A model generated the notes under the pieces. That model was given only the letters and a program-made list of their open reading frames with translations, searched no databases and was not told where the DNA came from. Shown here in pieces: positions 7,926 to 17,704 of a stretch of DNA of 64,000 bases. The stretch is from Kitasatospora sp. NBC_00315 (GTDB lineage Bacteria > Actinomycetota > Actinomycetes > Streptomycetales > Streptomycetaceae), in NCBI RefSeq assembly GCF_041435095.1, contig NZ_CP108025.1, positions 1,922,001-1,986,000 of the forward strand. The letters are read 5' to 3'. The position numbers and the translations under genes were made by a program. Position 1 is the first letter of the stretch. The number at the start of each line of letters is the position of its first letter.

Positions 7926-8930
7926 CTACGGGTGACGCCCGGCGCCCGCGCCCTCGGAGCGGTCGGGCTGTCCGGGTGGCGCGGGCTCTGCGGGTGGCGC
8001 GACCCGGGCGCTCGGCCCGGCCCGCGCCACCCGCTCCTGCGGAGCGACCGGGCGTACCCACTCGCCGCGCCGGGCGAGGTCCAGGGCGAGCGAGATGAAC
8101 GCCTCCACCGGCGGGGAGTTCCGGGCGCCCATCCGGACCCCGATCGCCAGATGCCGCATCGCCACCGGGGTCAGCGGCAGCACGCACAGCTCCGGCGTGT
8201 TCGGCGGCAGCGCCAGCGCCGGCACCACGGTGACCCCGTGGCCCTCGGCGACCATCGCCAGCAGCACGTTGAGGTCGCGGACCCGGTGGGAGACCGCCGG
8301 CTCCAACCCGGCGGTGCGGAACAGCTGGCTGACCACGCTCTCCACCCCGCCCATCGGCATGATGATCGGCTCCTCCGCCAACTGCCGGAGGCTGACGGCG
8401 GGTTCGTCCATCAGCCGGTGCGTGCGCGGGAGGACGGCGCAGAACTCGTCCTGGAGCAGGGGGACGGTCGTGAGCTCCTTCTTCGGCAGCGCGACGATAC
8501 CGACGTCGATGGTGTGGCTGCGCAGCCAGTGGGCGATCTGCGAGTCGGCGCCCTCTTGCAGGGCGATGGTGAACTGCGGGTAGGCGGAGTGGAACTCGGT
8601 CATCAGCCGGGGCAGCAGCCGGGCCGCGAAGCTCTCGCTGGTGCCGATCCGCAGGGTGCCGCCCTGCCCCTGGCGCAGGCTGTCGGCCTCCTGGCGCATC
8701 TGCTCCACGTGCAGGACCACGACCCGGGCGTGCCCGAGGATGCGCAGCCCAGCGTCCGTGAACTCCACGCCCCCGCGGTCGCGTCTCATGAGCGCGACCC
8801 CCAGCTCGGTCTCCAGTCCCGCGATGGCATGGCTGACGGCCGACTGGCTCACGTTGAGCACGCGGGCGGCGGCGGTGAAGCTGCCGGTGTCGGCGATGGT
8901 GACCAGGGCGGCGAACTGGGAAAGCTTCAT
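7926..8930 (-). CDS. LysR-family transcriptional regulator
   Basis: The N-terminal winged helix-turn-helix is clear (MKLSQFAALVTIADTGSFTA, then ARVLNVSQSAVSHAIAGLE) and is followed by a LysR substrate-binding domain starting near TLRIGTSESFAARLLPRL. It has 334 residues with a Pro/Ala-rich tail. LysR proteins act as tetramers that usually respond to a pathway metabolite and often control the adjacent genes. The gene runs divergently from nothing close by; its neighbours are the convergent FAD oxidoreductase and the downstream-facing leuCD pair. I chose the ATG at 8930; a GTG two codons upstream is equally possible. Confidence 0.93.
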   Translation of the reverse strand: MKLSQFAALVTIADTGSFTAAARVLNVSQSAVSHAIAGLETELGVALMRRDRGGVEFTDAGLRILGHARVVVLHVEQMRQEADSLRQGQGGTLRIGTSESFAARLLPRLMTEFHSAYPQFTIALQEGADSQIAHWLRSHTIDVGIVALPKKELTTVPLLQDEFCAVLPRTHRLMDEPAVSLRQLAEEPIIMPMGGVESVVSQLFRTAGLEPAVSHRVRDLNVLLAMVAEGHGVTVVPALALPPNTPELCVLPLTPVAMRHLAIGVRMGARNSPPVEAFISLALDLARRGEWVRPVAPQERVARAGPSARVAPPAEPAPPGQPDRSEGAGAGRHP

Positions 8931-9034
8931 GGGCACTCACACTGTCGGACGGAGCGGGCCCCGCGCACAACCGGTGCGCGGGGCCCAGGGGTTGTCAACG
9001 GCCCGCGGGGACGGACCGAGGCGGCGGGTCGCGG

Positions 9035-9625
9035 TCAGCGGCTCGTGGAGGGCAGCGCCGGGCGCCGGCCGCGCTCGTACGCGGCGATCTCGTCCGCGAA
9101 GCGCAGGGTGTCCGCCACCGGGTCGAGCCCGGACAGGAAGCGCCGGCGGGCGTCCTCGTCCAGGGTAAACGGCTGGACCACGTCGTCGAAGCGCACCTCC
9201 AGCCGCTCCAGGTCGGCGGTGATCAGCAGGCCCGGGTCCTCCTCGATCCGCTGCCAGAGCGACTCCACGACCTCGGTCGGGACCTCCACGGTCAACAGGC
9301 CGCGCATCAGCGAGTTGCCGCGGAAGATGTCCCCGTAGCGGGGGGCGATCACGACCCGGAAGCCGAAGCGCTGGAGCGCCCAGACCGCGGACTCCCGGGA
9401 GGAGCCGGTGGCGAAGTCGGTGCCGGCCACCAGCACCGTCGCCCCCTGGTGCTCGGGGAGGTTGAGCACGAAGGCCGGGTCGTCGCGCCAGTCGGCGAAG
9501 AGGATGTTGGTGTGCCCGGTCCAGCTGAAGTACGGCACGAAGCGGGCCGGGGTGATCTGGTCGGTGTCGACGTTGCTCCGGCGCAGCGGGACCGCTGTGC
9601 CGGTGTGCACGGTGAACTTCTCCAT
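9035..9625 (-). CDS. leuD: 3-isopropylmalate dehydratase small subunit
   Basis: A 196-residue swivel-domain subunit of the aconitase superfamily. The family motifs are present: LRRSNVDTDQITPARF, ATGSSRESAVWAL, and PRYGDIFRGNSL. Together with LeuC it isomerises 2-isopropylmalate to 3-isopropylmalate, or an analogous 2-alkylmalate. It follows leuC by 22 bases in the same operon. The linkage to a short isopropylmalate-synthase-like gene at 17705 and the absence of leuB suggest a pathway-specific copy rather than the housekeeping leucine gene, but that cannot be settled without the rest of the genome. Confidence 0.95.
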   Translation of the reverse strand: MEKFTVHTGTAVPLRRSNVDTDQITPARFVPYFSWTGHTNILFADWRDDPAFVLNLPEHQGATVLVAGTDFATGSSRESAVWALQRFGFRVVIAPRYGDIFRGNSLMRGLLTVEVPTEVVESLWQRIEEDPGLLITADLERLEVRFDDVVQPFTLDEDARRRFLSGLDPVADTLRFADEIAAYERGRRPALPSTSR

Positions 9626-9647
9626 GACGGTGGTCCTCGGCTGTCGG

Positions 9648-11048
<1,401 letters not shown>

Positions 11049-11121
11049 GGGTCTCCCGCTCTCCTACCGGCACCCGGTGGACGCTGGCCTGACCAGCCAG
11101 ATCCCCGCTGCCAACTGGTCC

Positions 11122-11173
11122 GCACAGCCCGCCAAGGCTGTGCTCGACTATACTGATGATGTTCATTCAGCAA
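11122..11173 (-). promoter_or_regulatory. Predicted leuC promoter with a start-site hairpin/operator
   Basis: Reading leftwards, TTGCTG (11173-11168) and TATAGT (11152-11147) form a plausible promoter with a short 15-base spacer. Just after the -10, GCACAGCC and GGCTGTGC (11122-11129 and 11136-11143) form a perfect 8-bp inverted repeat with a 6-base loop that would overlap the start of the transcript. It may be an operator or a leader hairpin. It lies in the divergent spacer shared with the LuxR-type gene. Confidence 0.45.
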
Positions 11174-11267
11174 GAGGGTTTGTCTCACATCGCGAACGCT
11201 GCGAAGGCGGAACGGCCGGGCTGGCGCCCAGGTGCCGTCTCGGGCGTTCGGGACAACGGGGGTAGCT

Positions 11268-11960
11268 GTGCTCACTCGTGTGGGTCCGGGCAACCGGATC
11301 GCCGACGCTCCACCGCCGGAGCGGGTCGTCCGGATCCTGCTCGCCGACCACGACCCCATCTCGCGGCACGTCCTCGGGAGCGCCCTGCGGACGACCGCCG
11401 GGGTGCAGGTCGCCATCGTGGACGTGAACGCCCCGCTCACCGACTGGCCGCTGGACCGCACCGACCTCGCGGTGCTGTCGGTCGGCTTCGAGCGTGAGTG
11501 CCAGATCGTCGAGCGGCTGACCGCGGCGAGAGTCCGGGTGCTGCTGGCCGGGGTCCGCTGGACCCGGCAGCGCCTGGACGCGGCGCTGGGCTCCGGAGTG
11601 GCGGGGTGCGTGGTGAAGAGCCACCGGGTCGACCAGCTGGTCACCGCGGTCCTCACCACGGCGGCCGGCCACACCGTCCTCAGCCCGGAGCTGCACCGCC
11701 TGGTCTCACCGCCGGGCCCGGGCGCGCCGGCCTCGGCGGCTCTTCCCGTCCAGGGCCAGTTGCTGAAACTGCTGACCGACCGGGAGCTGGAGGTGGTCCA
11801 CCTCTTCATCAAGGGGCTCTCCACCACCGAGGTCGCCACCGCCCTGCATGTCGCGCCCGCCACCGTCAAGAGCCATGTCTCGCACATGCTCGGCAAGTTG
11901 GGTGCGCGCAACCGGCTCGAGGCGGTGCTGCTGGTGCAGCAGGCGCTGGAGGCGGCCTAG
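11268..11960 (+). CDS. Atypical LuxR-type response regulator (receiver without phosphoacceptor Asp)
   Basis: A 230-residue protein with an N-terminal receiver-like domain (ILLADHDPISRHVLGSAL) and a C-terminal LuxR/NarL helix-turn-helix (LTDRELEVVHLFIKGLSTTEVA, then ATVKSHVSHMLGKLGARNR). The acidic pocket (DHD) is kept, but the phosphoacceptor Asp expected in the VLLDV position is Ser (DLAVLSV). No histidine kinase is encoded nearby. Such atypical regulators (JadR1 is the known example of the idea) can respond to ligands instead of phosphate. It is clearly paralogous to the protein at 23516. The GTG at 11268 is chosen because a GGGGG site precedes it by 6 bases. Confidence 0.9.
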   Translation: MLTRVGPGNRIADAPPPERVVRILLADHDPISRHVLGSALRTTAGVQVAIVDVNAPLTDWPLDRTDLAVLSVGFERECQIVERLTAARVRVLLAGVRWTRQRLDAALGSGVAGCVVKSHRVDQLVTAVLTTAAGHTVLSPELHRLVSPPGPGAPASAALPVQGQLLKLLTDRELEVVHLFIKGLSTTEVATALHVAPATVKSHVSHMLGKLGARNRLEAVLLVQQALEAA

Positions 11961-12027
11961 GCCGTGGCGGCCGGGTACGGGCGGCGGACGCCGCTCGGCG
12001 CGCGCCACCCGTGCCCCACGGCGGGGA

Positions 12028-12420
12028 TCAGACCGGCTGGACCGGACGCTCCCAGACGGCCAGGCCGATGCAACCGTGCGGGCTGCGCGGCGCGTGCACG
12101 CTGCCGGGGCGCATCATGAGCAGGCTGTTCGGCCCGTACACGCCGTCGTCCGTCTCCAGCTCGCCGCTGATCACGTAGATCAGCTCGTAGCCGGGGTGCA
12201 GGTGCGGCTTGGCGGTCCCGCCGGGCAGGTAGCGGACGATCGCCGCGGCGGGGCCGTCCGCGCCGGTCTCGGCGGTGCTGTAGAGGCGGTGGATCTCGAC
12301 GCTCGCCCGGCCGTCGGTCACCAGCGGCTCGAAGACGATCTCCTGCTCGGTGAACGGCTCGCCCACGAGGCCGGTGAAGAGGGACGGGATCAACCCGGAG
12401 AGCTGCTCGGCAGTGGTCAT
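12028..12420 (-). CDS. Small single-domain cupin
   Basis: A 130-residue cupin. The first metal-binding motif is GTAKPHLHPGYELIYVISGE (His, His, Glu) and the second includes MRPGSVHAPRSPHG. The sequence resembles ChrR-like or enzyme-type cupins annotated only by domain. Its position next to the BacA-type decarboxylase matters: in bacilysin and aeruginosin biosynthesis the enzyme after the prephenate decarboxylase is a cupin (BacB, AerE) that shifts a ring double bond. An equivalent role here is an inference from context. The ATG at 12420 is preceded by GAGACAGC; a 94-base gap separates it from the ornithine-cyclodeaminase-like gene upstream, on the same strand. Confidence 0.85.
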   Translation of the reverse strand: MTTAEQLSGLIPSLFTGLVGEPFTEQEIVFEPLVTDGRASVEIHRLYSTAETGADGPAAAIVRYLPGGTAKPHLHPGYELIYVISGELETDDGVYGPNSLLMMRPGSVHAPRSPHGCIGLAVWERPVQPV

Positions 12421-12514
12421 GCGCTGTCTCCTCGATCAGTGATGTGCGGGACGGGATGGGGCTCGTGCGGTGGCCGGGGCGGTGCCGCGGCCCCGGCCGG
12501 GGTGGGGTCGGGCC

Positions 12515-13576
12515 TCAGACGGCGGGGCTCCACCAGGTGTCCCCGGTCGCACCCGTGTCGCGCTCGGCGGCGCACCTGGCCACCGTGACACCGGCCGCGA
12601 CGTCCTGGACGGCCAGGCCGAGCGAGAGGTAGACGGTGATCTCGTCCGCGCTGCGCCGGCCCTCGGCCGTGCCGCGCAGGACCGCGCCCAGCTCGGCACG
12701 GGGGTGGTCCACCGGGATCAGGCCCTCGCCGACCGGGACGAGCAGCTCGGACGCCTCACCGGCGGCGGCGTCCCGGCTGTCCAGGAACACCGCCGCGCCC
12801 GCGACCAGCGCGGAGGACAGCTCCCGGGCACCCGGCTGACAGGCGCCAACCGCGTTGACGTGCGCGCCCGGCGCGAGATCGGCGAGGTCGAGCACCGGCT
12901 CCCGCGCGGAGGTCGTGGTGCACACCAGGGCGGCCGACGCGGTCGCCTCCCGCACCGAGTCGCAGACCGTCACGGGCAGGCCGTGCACCTCGGTGATCCA
13001 GGCGGCGAACTCCCGCGCCCGGTCGGCGTTGCGGGCCCAGACGGAGACCTGGCGGACCGGCCGCACCGCGAGCATCGCGCCGACGTGGGCGCGGGCCTGG
13101 GCGCCGGCGCCGATCACCGCGAGGGTGTCGGCGTCCGGCCGGGCCAGCGCCGCCGTCGCGACCGCGGAGACCGCGGCGGTCCGCAGCTCGGTGATGACGC
13201 TCGCGGGCATCACCGCGACCGGCAGCCCGGTGTCGGGGGCGAACACGGTGACCGTCCCGACATGGGTGTCGAGCCCGCGCGCCGGATTGTCCGCCCGTAC
13301 CACCACGCTCTTGATGCCGAACCAGTAGCGGCCCTCCACCGGCACGTGGGCCGGCATCGAGCCGAACAGGCCCGGGTCCGCACCGTCCCGCGCGGGCGGC
13401 CGCAGCACGGTCCTGACCGGCTGGGTCACCTCGCCGGCCGAGAAGGCCGCCATCACCTCGCGCAGCACCGGAAGCGCGACGGAGACCGGGAACAGCTCCC
13501 GGACCTCCTGCTCCGGGACGAACCGCGGCGCGTGCTCGGCGCCGCTGTGCGTGCGGGCCGGGGCCGGCGCGCTCAC
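12515..13576 (-). CDS. Ornithine cyclodeaminase / mu-crystallin family NAD(P)-dependent enzyme
   Basis: A 353-residue member of the family that includes ornithine and lysine cyclodeaminases, alanine dehydrogenase-like and ketimine reductases. The Rossmann motif TLAVIGAGAQARAHVGAM and the segment GSMPAHVPVEGRYWFGIKSVV with the substrate-binding Lys are clear. It could reductively aminate a keto acid, reduce a cyclic imine, or cyclise an amino acid. Its GTG start overlaps the TGA of the prephenate-decarboxylase-like gene by 4 bases (GTGA), so the two are co-translated and probably act on consecutive intermediates. That would place it on a cyclohexadienyl keto or amino acid, which is inference. 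Confidence 0.9.
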   Translation of the reverse strand: MSAPAPARTHSGAEHAPRFVPEQEVRELFPVSVALPVLREVMAAFSAGEVTQPVRTVLRPPARDGADPGLFGSMPAHVPVEGRYWFGIKSVVVRADNPARGLDTHVGTVTVFAPDTGLPVAVMPASVITELRTAAVSAVATAALARPDADTLAVIGAGAQARAHVGAMLAVRPVRQVSVWARNADRAREFAAWITEVHGLPVTVCDSVREATASAALVCTTTSAREPVLDLADLAPGAHVNAVGACQPGARELSSALVAGAAVFLDSRDAAAGEASELLVPVGEGLIPVDHPRAELGAVLRGTAEGRRSADEITVYLSLGLAVQDVAAGVTVARCAAERDTGATGDTWWSPAV

Positions 13577-14295
13577 GCCGTGCTCCGCAGGACGGCGCCG
13601 ACCGGCACCGGGCCCGCCTGCTGCTCGTCCGAGCGCTGCTGGCCGATGCGCTGCTGGCCCAGGCGCTGCTCGCCCACCAGGTCGGCGCGGGTGAAGGCGG
13701 ACCAGACCATCCGGATCGGGCGGGTCCGGGAGATGAACTCCAGGCCGTTCAGGCGGGCGGCGGGCGCGGTGGTCAGCGCGAGGTCGACCTCACCGGCGCG
13801 GACCGCGGCGGCGGCGGCGCTGGTCGAGTTGACCAGCACCAGCGAGTCCAGCTCGTACTCGGCCGGGAGCAGCTGCGCGACGATCGGCTTGGGCGCCGGG
13901 TGGGTCGCCACCCGCACCAGGCGAGGGACCTCGACGCCCGGGGCCGCCACCAGACCGTAGTGCGGGGTGTCCTTGATGAAGACCGCGGCGAGCCGCAGGT
14001 CGGGGTTCATGTAGAAGGCCGCGATGTCGGCGTAGGCGTTGGCGACCAGGAGAAGGTCGGCCTCGCCCTCCGCGAGGGTGGCGGCCGCCTCCTCGTACCG
14101 GTCGTGGAGCCGGAGCCGGGTGTCGTGGCCCCTGGCCCGCAGGTGCCCCCGGAAGAAGCGGGAGGCCTCCTCGCTGCTGGTGCCCGCCGGGCCCAGGGTG
14201 GCGATGGTGAGGTCTCTGCCGGCCGGGATCTGGGACAGCGCGCTGTCCGTTATCTGATAGCTCTGGGCCGTGTCGTGTCGTGCCACCTCGAACAC
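13573..14295 (-). CDS. BacA-type prephenate decarboxylase (non-aromatising)
   Basis: The protein keeps the prephenate-dehydratase-like fold but has no ACT domain, and aligns along its length with BacA of bacilysin biosynthesis. Matching blocks are TLGPAGTSSEEA, the LHD segment, AFYMNPDLRLAAVFIKDTPHYGL, HPAPKP, LVNSTSAAAAAV, DLALTTAPAARLNGLEF and IRMVWSAF. The BacA/AerD/SalX family decarboxylates prephenate while keeping the 4-hydroxyl, giving dihydro-4-hydroxyphenylpyruvate instead of phenylpyruvate. The GTG at 14295 has a GAGAG site 5 bases upstream and gives an N-terminus as long as that of BacA; a TTG at 14316 is possible. A Gln/Arg-rich C-terminal tail of about 25 residues (QRLGQQRIGQQRSDEQQ) is unusual. 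It shares a GTGA overlap with the next gene. Confidence 0.88.
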   Translation of the reverse strand: MFEVARHDTAQSYQITDSALSQIPAGRDLTIATLGPAGTSSEEASRFFRGHLRARGHDTRLRLHDRYEEAAATLAEGEADLLLVANAYADIAAFYMNPDLRLAAVFIKDTPHYGLVAAPGVEVPRLVRVATHPAPKPIVAQLLPAEYELDSLVLVNSTSAAAAAVRAGEVDLALTTAPAARLNGLEFISRTRPIRMVWSAFTRADLVGEQRLGQQRIGQQRSDEQQAGPVPVGAVLRSTA

Positions 14296-14382
14296 TGTTC
14301 TCTCATTTCGTGTCAACTGGCGCGGAATGTGCGGACAGGTGGGGTCTGGCGAACGCGAGTGGGAGGAGGGTGCGACCGCCGG

Positions 14383-15372
14383 TCAGCGGCCGGACGCCTC
14401 GACGAGGAGCTCCTCGGGGGCCGCCTCGGGTGCGACGTGCACGGGCGTGAGCCAGTGGCCGTACGCGGGCAGCGCACCCCGGACCGCCTGCTCGTAGACC
14501 TCCCGGACCCTGGCGGTGACCGGACCGACCGACCCGTCACCGATCGGGCGGCCGTCGAGTTCGACCACGGGCACGACCTCGCAGCCGGTTCCGGTGAGGA
14601 AGATCTCGTCCGCCGCGTAGAGCTCGGAGCGCGTCACCGCCCTCTCCTCGGTGGCGAGTTCCAGCTCGCGGCCGAGGATCTCGCAGACCGCCGCGCGGGT
14701 GATCCCGAGCAGGATGTCGGCGTCCGCCGACGGCGTCGCCACCCGGCCGTCGCGCACCACGAAGATGTTGGCGGTGCTGGCCTCGGCGACCTGGCCCTGC
14801 TGGTTGAGGAAGATCGCGTCGTCGTAGCCGGCGGCGGTCACCTGGTCGACGGCCAGGGCGCTGTTGGCGTACGCCCCGGTGATCTTGGCCCGGGCCGGCA
14901 GCGAACTGTCCGGCACCCGGCGCCAGGAGGTGATCCCGGCGCGGATCCCGCTCTGCCGGGTGTAGGCGCCCATCGGCAGGGCCAGGATGCTCAGCGCCGT
15001 GGAGACGCCGCGCAGCCGCACCCCGAACGGGGTGCCCGGCTCCAGTGCCAGCTTGTAGGCGAGCGGACGGATGTAGACGTCGGTCCGCAGCTCGTTGCGG
15101 CGGATCAGCTCCTCGGTGATCGCGACCAGCTCGTCCACCGACTCGGTGACGTCCAGGCGCAGCAGCCGGGCCGAGTCGTGCAGCCGGCGGTAGTGCTCGG
15201 CGCCCTTGAGCAGGTGCGCCACCCCGGCATCCGCGTCCCAGTAGGCCCGGATGCCCTCGAAGACGCCGGTTCCGTAGTGCAGCGCCTGGACGGAGGCGGA
15301 CAGCCGGAGCTCCCCGGCCCGGACGAACTCGCCCTGGTGGTAGACCCAGCGGCGCTCGGCCTCGGTGCTCAT
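14383..15372 (-). CDS. ilvE: Branched-chain amino acid aminotransferase (fold type IV)
   Basis: A 329-residue class IV PLP aminotransferase of the IlvE type: VQALHYGTGVFEGIRAYW at the N-terminus, KITGAYANSALAV with the Schiff-base Lys, GQVAEASTANIFVV, and IFLTGTGCEVVPVVELDGR near the end. It would interconvert branched-chain or similar hydrophobic keto acids and amino acids. The ATG at 15372 overlaps the stop of the PaaK-like gene (ATGA), so the pair is co-translated. With LeuC, LeuD, the isopropylmalate-synthase-like enzyme and the E1 alpha/beta pair it forms a set that resembles leucine and branched-acyl-CoA metabolism. D-amino-acid aminotransferase or aminodeoxychorismate lyase are alternative class IV activities, less likely from the motifs. 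Confidence 0.92.
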   Translation of the reverse strand: MSTEAERRWVYHQGEFVRAGELRLSASVQALHYGTGVFEGIRAYWDADAGVAHLLKGAEHYRRLHDSARLLRLDVTESVDELVAITEELIRRNELRTDVYIRPLAYKLALEPGTPFGVRLRGVSTALSILALPMGAYTRQSGIRAGITSWRRVPDSSLPARAKITGAYANSALAVDQVTAAGYDDAIFLNQQGQVAEASTANIFVVRDGRVATPSADADILLGITRAAVCEILGRELELATEERAVTRSELYAADEIFLTGTGCEVVPVVELDGRPIGDGSVGPVTARVREVYEQAVRGALPAYGHWLTPVHVAPEAAPEELLVEASGR

Positions 15373-16796
15373 CGGTCCCCCCGGGCGGCCACGATCGCCA
15401 GTGCCGCCTGCCGCTCCGGGTCGACCACGCTCTGGCGCAGGTCGTGCACCCGTGCGGCCTTCCAACTGACCATCGCCCCGGTGGCGGTGACTCCGCCGGG
15501 CCGGCCGTACGACACCTCCAGCGGGCAGCCCCAGGCCAGCTGCGCGGCCTCGGCGAGCGCGGCGGCGCGGGCCTCCTGGCCGTCCGGCGCGCCGGCGGGG
15601 ATCTCCAGCTTCACCGCGAGCGTGTCCACGGAGGCGACCCGGTCGATGGTGATCTGGTAGTCCAGCACGCCCGCGGTGTGCGAGAGCACGGTGTGCTCCA
15701 GCTCGTAGGCGCTGACCCGGTGCCCGTTGAGGTCGATCAGGTCCCGCACCCGGCCGAGCGGCAGCATGACCTCGGAGGGGTAGGCGTCCTGCTCCCCCGC
15801 GGCGCTGAGCCGCACCATGTCGCCGGTCCGGTAGCGCACCAGGGGCTTGCTGCCCTGGTAGAGGTGGGTGAGCACGAGTTCGCCCTCGCGCACCCCCTCG
15901 TGCGTCGGCGCGGCCTCACCGGTCTCGGGGTCGACGACCTCGTAGAGCACGTTGAGCGGCAGGGTGCGCAGCCGGCCGTCGGCGTGCACGGCGCCGAGCA
16001 CCGAGGCCTCCTGGGAGGCGTACAGGCAGTTGTACGCCGTCGCACCCCAGATGCTGCCGATGTTGGCGAGCAGGCCGGGGGTGGCGAGTTCGCCGGTGAA
16101 CATGAAGGCCCGGACGCCGAAGTCCTTGCGCGGGTCGAGTCCGGCCTCGATCGCCTCCCGGGCGAGCGAGATGGCGACGTTGGGCGCGCAGAACACCACA
16201 CTGATCGACAGCTCGCGCATCACCTCCAGGGCCCGCTTGGTCCCGATGACGGGCGAGCGCGGCCACATCTTGGCCACCGCGTGACCCAGGTTGCGGCAGA
16301 CGTCGCCGAAGGTGTCACCGGTGGAGTGCAGTTCGCTCGGGCCCATCACGCCGACCACGTGGTCCTCGCCGTGCTGGCGGAACACCTCGTCGTAGCAGAT
16401 GGTGAGGGCGGTGTTGTTGACCAGGCTGTCGACGTTGTCCCGGGGGCAGGGCGTGGCCCGCCCGGTGGTGCCGGTGGTCTCGTAGAAGATCCAGGCGTCG
16501 GAGACCGGCTTGGAGAGCATGTTGTGCAGCTCCCGGCGCAGGTCGTCCTTGGTGGTGAAGGGTATCCGGGCCAGCGACTCGGGGGTCAGCGCCTCGATGT
16601 CGGCGTCGTCCAGGGCGCTCAGGTGCTCCCGGTAGAAGGGTGAGCCCTCCTTGACGTATCTGAGGGTCTCGCGCAGGAGGGCGAACTGACGCTCGTGGAG
16701 CTCCTGCGCGCCCCAGCCGCCGCCGTCGAACCGCCGGTGGTCGGCGAGCGTCTGCCGGGCGAACGCGTCCAGCTTGTCGTCGAAGAGAGTAAACAC
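15369..16796 (-). CDS. PaaK-like AMP-forming acyl/aryl-CoA ligase
   Basis: A 475-residue adenylating enzyme of the phenylacetate-CoA ligase group. Seen in order: RIPFTTKDDLR, the P-loop-like FYETTGTTGRATPCP, YNCLYASQEASVLGAV in place of the usual YG(S/M)TE region, and LVRYRTGDMVRL with LGRVRDLIDLNG near the C-terminal hinge. It should activate a carboxylic acid as an adenylate and pass it to CoA or another nucleophile. With no NRPS, PKS or ATP-grasp in this cluster, it is the only obvious bond-forming ligase here. The GTG at 16796 follows GGGGATCA; an upstream start at 16856 is possible but would read through the hairpin region. It is co-translated with ilvE. Confidence 0.85.
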   Translation of the reverse strand: MFTLFDDKLDAFARQTLADHRRFDGGGWGAQELHERQFALLRETLRYVKEGSPFYREHLSALDDADIEALTPESLARIPFTTKDDLRRELHNMLSKPVSDAWIFYETTGTTGRATPCPRDNVDSLVNNTALTICYDEVFRQHGEDHVVGVMGPSELHSTGDTFGDVCRNLGHAVAKMWPRSPVIGTKRALEVMRELSISVVFCAPNVAISLAREAIEAGLDPRKDFGVRAFMFTGELATPGLLANIGSIWGATAYNCLYASQEASVLGAVHADGRLRTLPLNVLYEVVDPETGEAAPTHEGVREGELVLTHLYQGSKPLVRYRTGDMVRLSAAGEQDAYPSEVMLPLGRVRDLIDLNGHRVSAYELEHTVLSHTAGVLDYQITIDRVASVDTLAVKLEIPAGAPDGQEARAAALAEAAQLAWGCPLEVSYGRPGGVTATGAMVSWKAARVHDLRQSVVDPERQAALAIVAARGDR

Positions 16797-16832
16797 TGAT
16801 CCCCGCTCAATGGTGAGTGTGACAGTGGTGGA

Positions 16833-16866
16833 ACGCGGTGCCGTGGTCGGGACCACGGCACCGCGT
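16833..16866. terminator. 16-bp perfect hairpin, likely terminator of the DUF2000 gene
   Basis: ACGCGGTGCCGTGGTC and GACCACGGCACCGCGT are exact complements with only GG between them. The hairpin lies 15 bases past the stop of the minus-strand DUF2000 gene and 37 bases before the start of the PaaK-like gene. It should end transcription of the upstream gene or attenuate read-through into the PaaK-like/ilvE pair. No U-tract is present, which is usual in streptomycetes. Confidence 0.7.
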
Positions 16867-16881
16867 GGTGCCGCACCGCGC

Positions 16882-17304
16882 CTAGCGCACCAGCGGAAGG
16901 CTGCCGGTCAGGCGGTTGAGCTGCTTCTTCGGGCCGAAGATCCCCACCGAGGTGTAGGTGAGGTCGGCCGAGGGGGTGGCCCCCATCCGCTCGATGTACT
17001 CGTCGTAGGTGCGGCAGGACTGGGCGAGGTCGCTGAAGCCGACCACCGTCAGTTCCGCGTCACGGCCGGCCTCGGCGACGATCTCGGCGATCCGCTCGGC
17101 GGGAGCCTTGAGGATCGGCACCGGGATCAGGACGATCCCGGCGTGCACCGTGCCGTCGGCGTCCTTGACGTCCGGGCCCACGAGCTCGGGCACCCGCTGG
17201 CCGAGCGTCAGCGTCGCGACGGCGGCGGCGTTGACGGTCAGTCCGGTCGGGAGGTCTTCGCGGACCACGACTACGCACTTGCTGCCGGTGAGGTCAATCG
17301 TCAT
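16882..17304 (-). CDS. DUF2000-family protein
   Basis: A 140-residue protein with the DUF2000 pattern: KCVVVVREDLPTGLTVNAAAV at the start, then PELVGPDVKDADGTVHAGIVLIPVPILKAP. The family is related in fold to peptidyl-tRNA hydrolase 2 and has no established biochemical function. There is no signal peptide or membrane segment. It is preceded on the same strand by the Dabb-domain gene, and followed by a strong hairpin. Small proteins of this kind recur in biosynthetic clusters, but I infer no activity. Confidence 0.75.
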   Translation of the reverse strand: MTIDLTGSKCVVVVREDLPTGLTVNAAAVATLTLGQRVPELVGPDVKDADGTVHAGIVLIPVPILKAPAERIAEIVAEAGRDAELTVVGFSDLAQSCRTYDEYIERMGATPSADLTYTSVGIFGPKKQLNRLTGSLPLVR

Positions 17305-17343
17305 GTTCGGTCTCTCACTTGCTGTATCGGTGATGGTCGGCCG

Positions 17344-17664
17344 TCATCCCCGGGCGGGGATCACGGCTGCCGGATGGGGAAAGTCCACGACGTTCCACTC
17401 GGCGAGTTCCCGCCAGAGCGCCACCCCGCGCTGGTGGTCGGGGTGTTCGAGATAGCGGGTGACGGCGGCCGGGTCGGCGAATCCGCCGATGAGCGCGAAG
17501 TCGTAGGCGACCGGTCGGTCGACCTCGTTCCTGCCGCACTCCCAGCTCAGTATCTCGGGAATGAACTCCGGATGCCGCCGGGTCGCCTCCTCCGCCACCT
17601 GGGCGCGCGGGTCGCTCCAGGTCACACCCTCACGGAACTTGAAGAGCACGACATGGCGGATCAC
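17344..17664 (-). CDS. Dabb (stress-responsive A/B barrel) domain protein
   Basis: A 106-residue ferredoxin-like dimeric alpha/beta barrel protein. The N-terminal MIRHVVLFKFREGV and the segment AYDFALIGGFADPAAVTRYLEHPDHQ are characteristic. Family members include olivetolic acid cyclase and other small cyclases, as well as proteins of unknown role, so a cyclisation or isomerisation step is conceivable. The GTG at 17664 is chosen because GAGGGGG lies about 6 bases upstream and the Dabb domain starts exactly there; a longer frame upstream is not supported. It sits 40 bases from the isopropylmalate-synthase-like gene on the same strand. Confidence 0.85.
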   Translation of the reverse strand: MIRHVVLFKFREGVTWSDPRAQVAEEATRRHPEFIPEILSWECGRNEVDRPVAYDFALIGGFADPAAVTRYLEHPDHQRGVALWRELAEWNVVDFPHPAAVIPARG

Positions 17665-17704
17665 GGCCGACCCCCTCGACGAACGCTGTTCGAACGGTGG
17701 GCCA

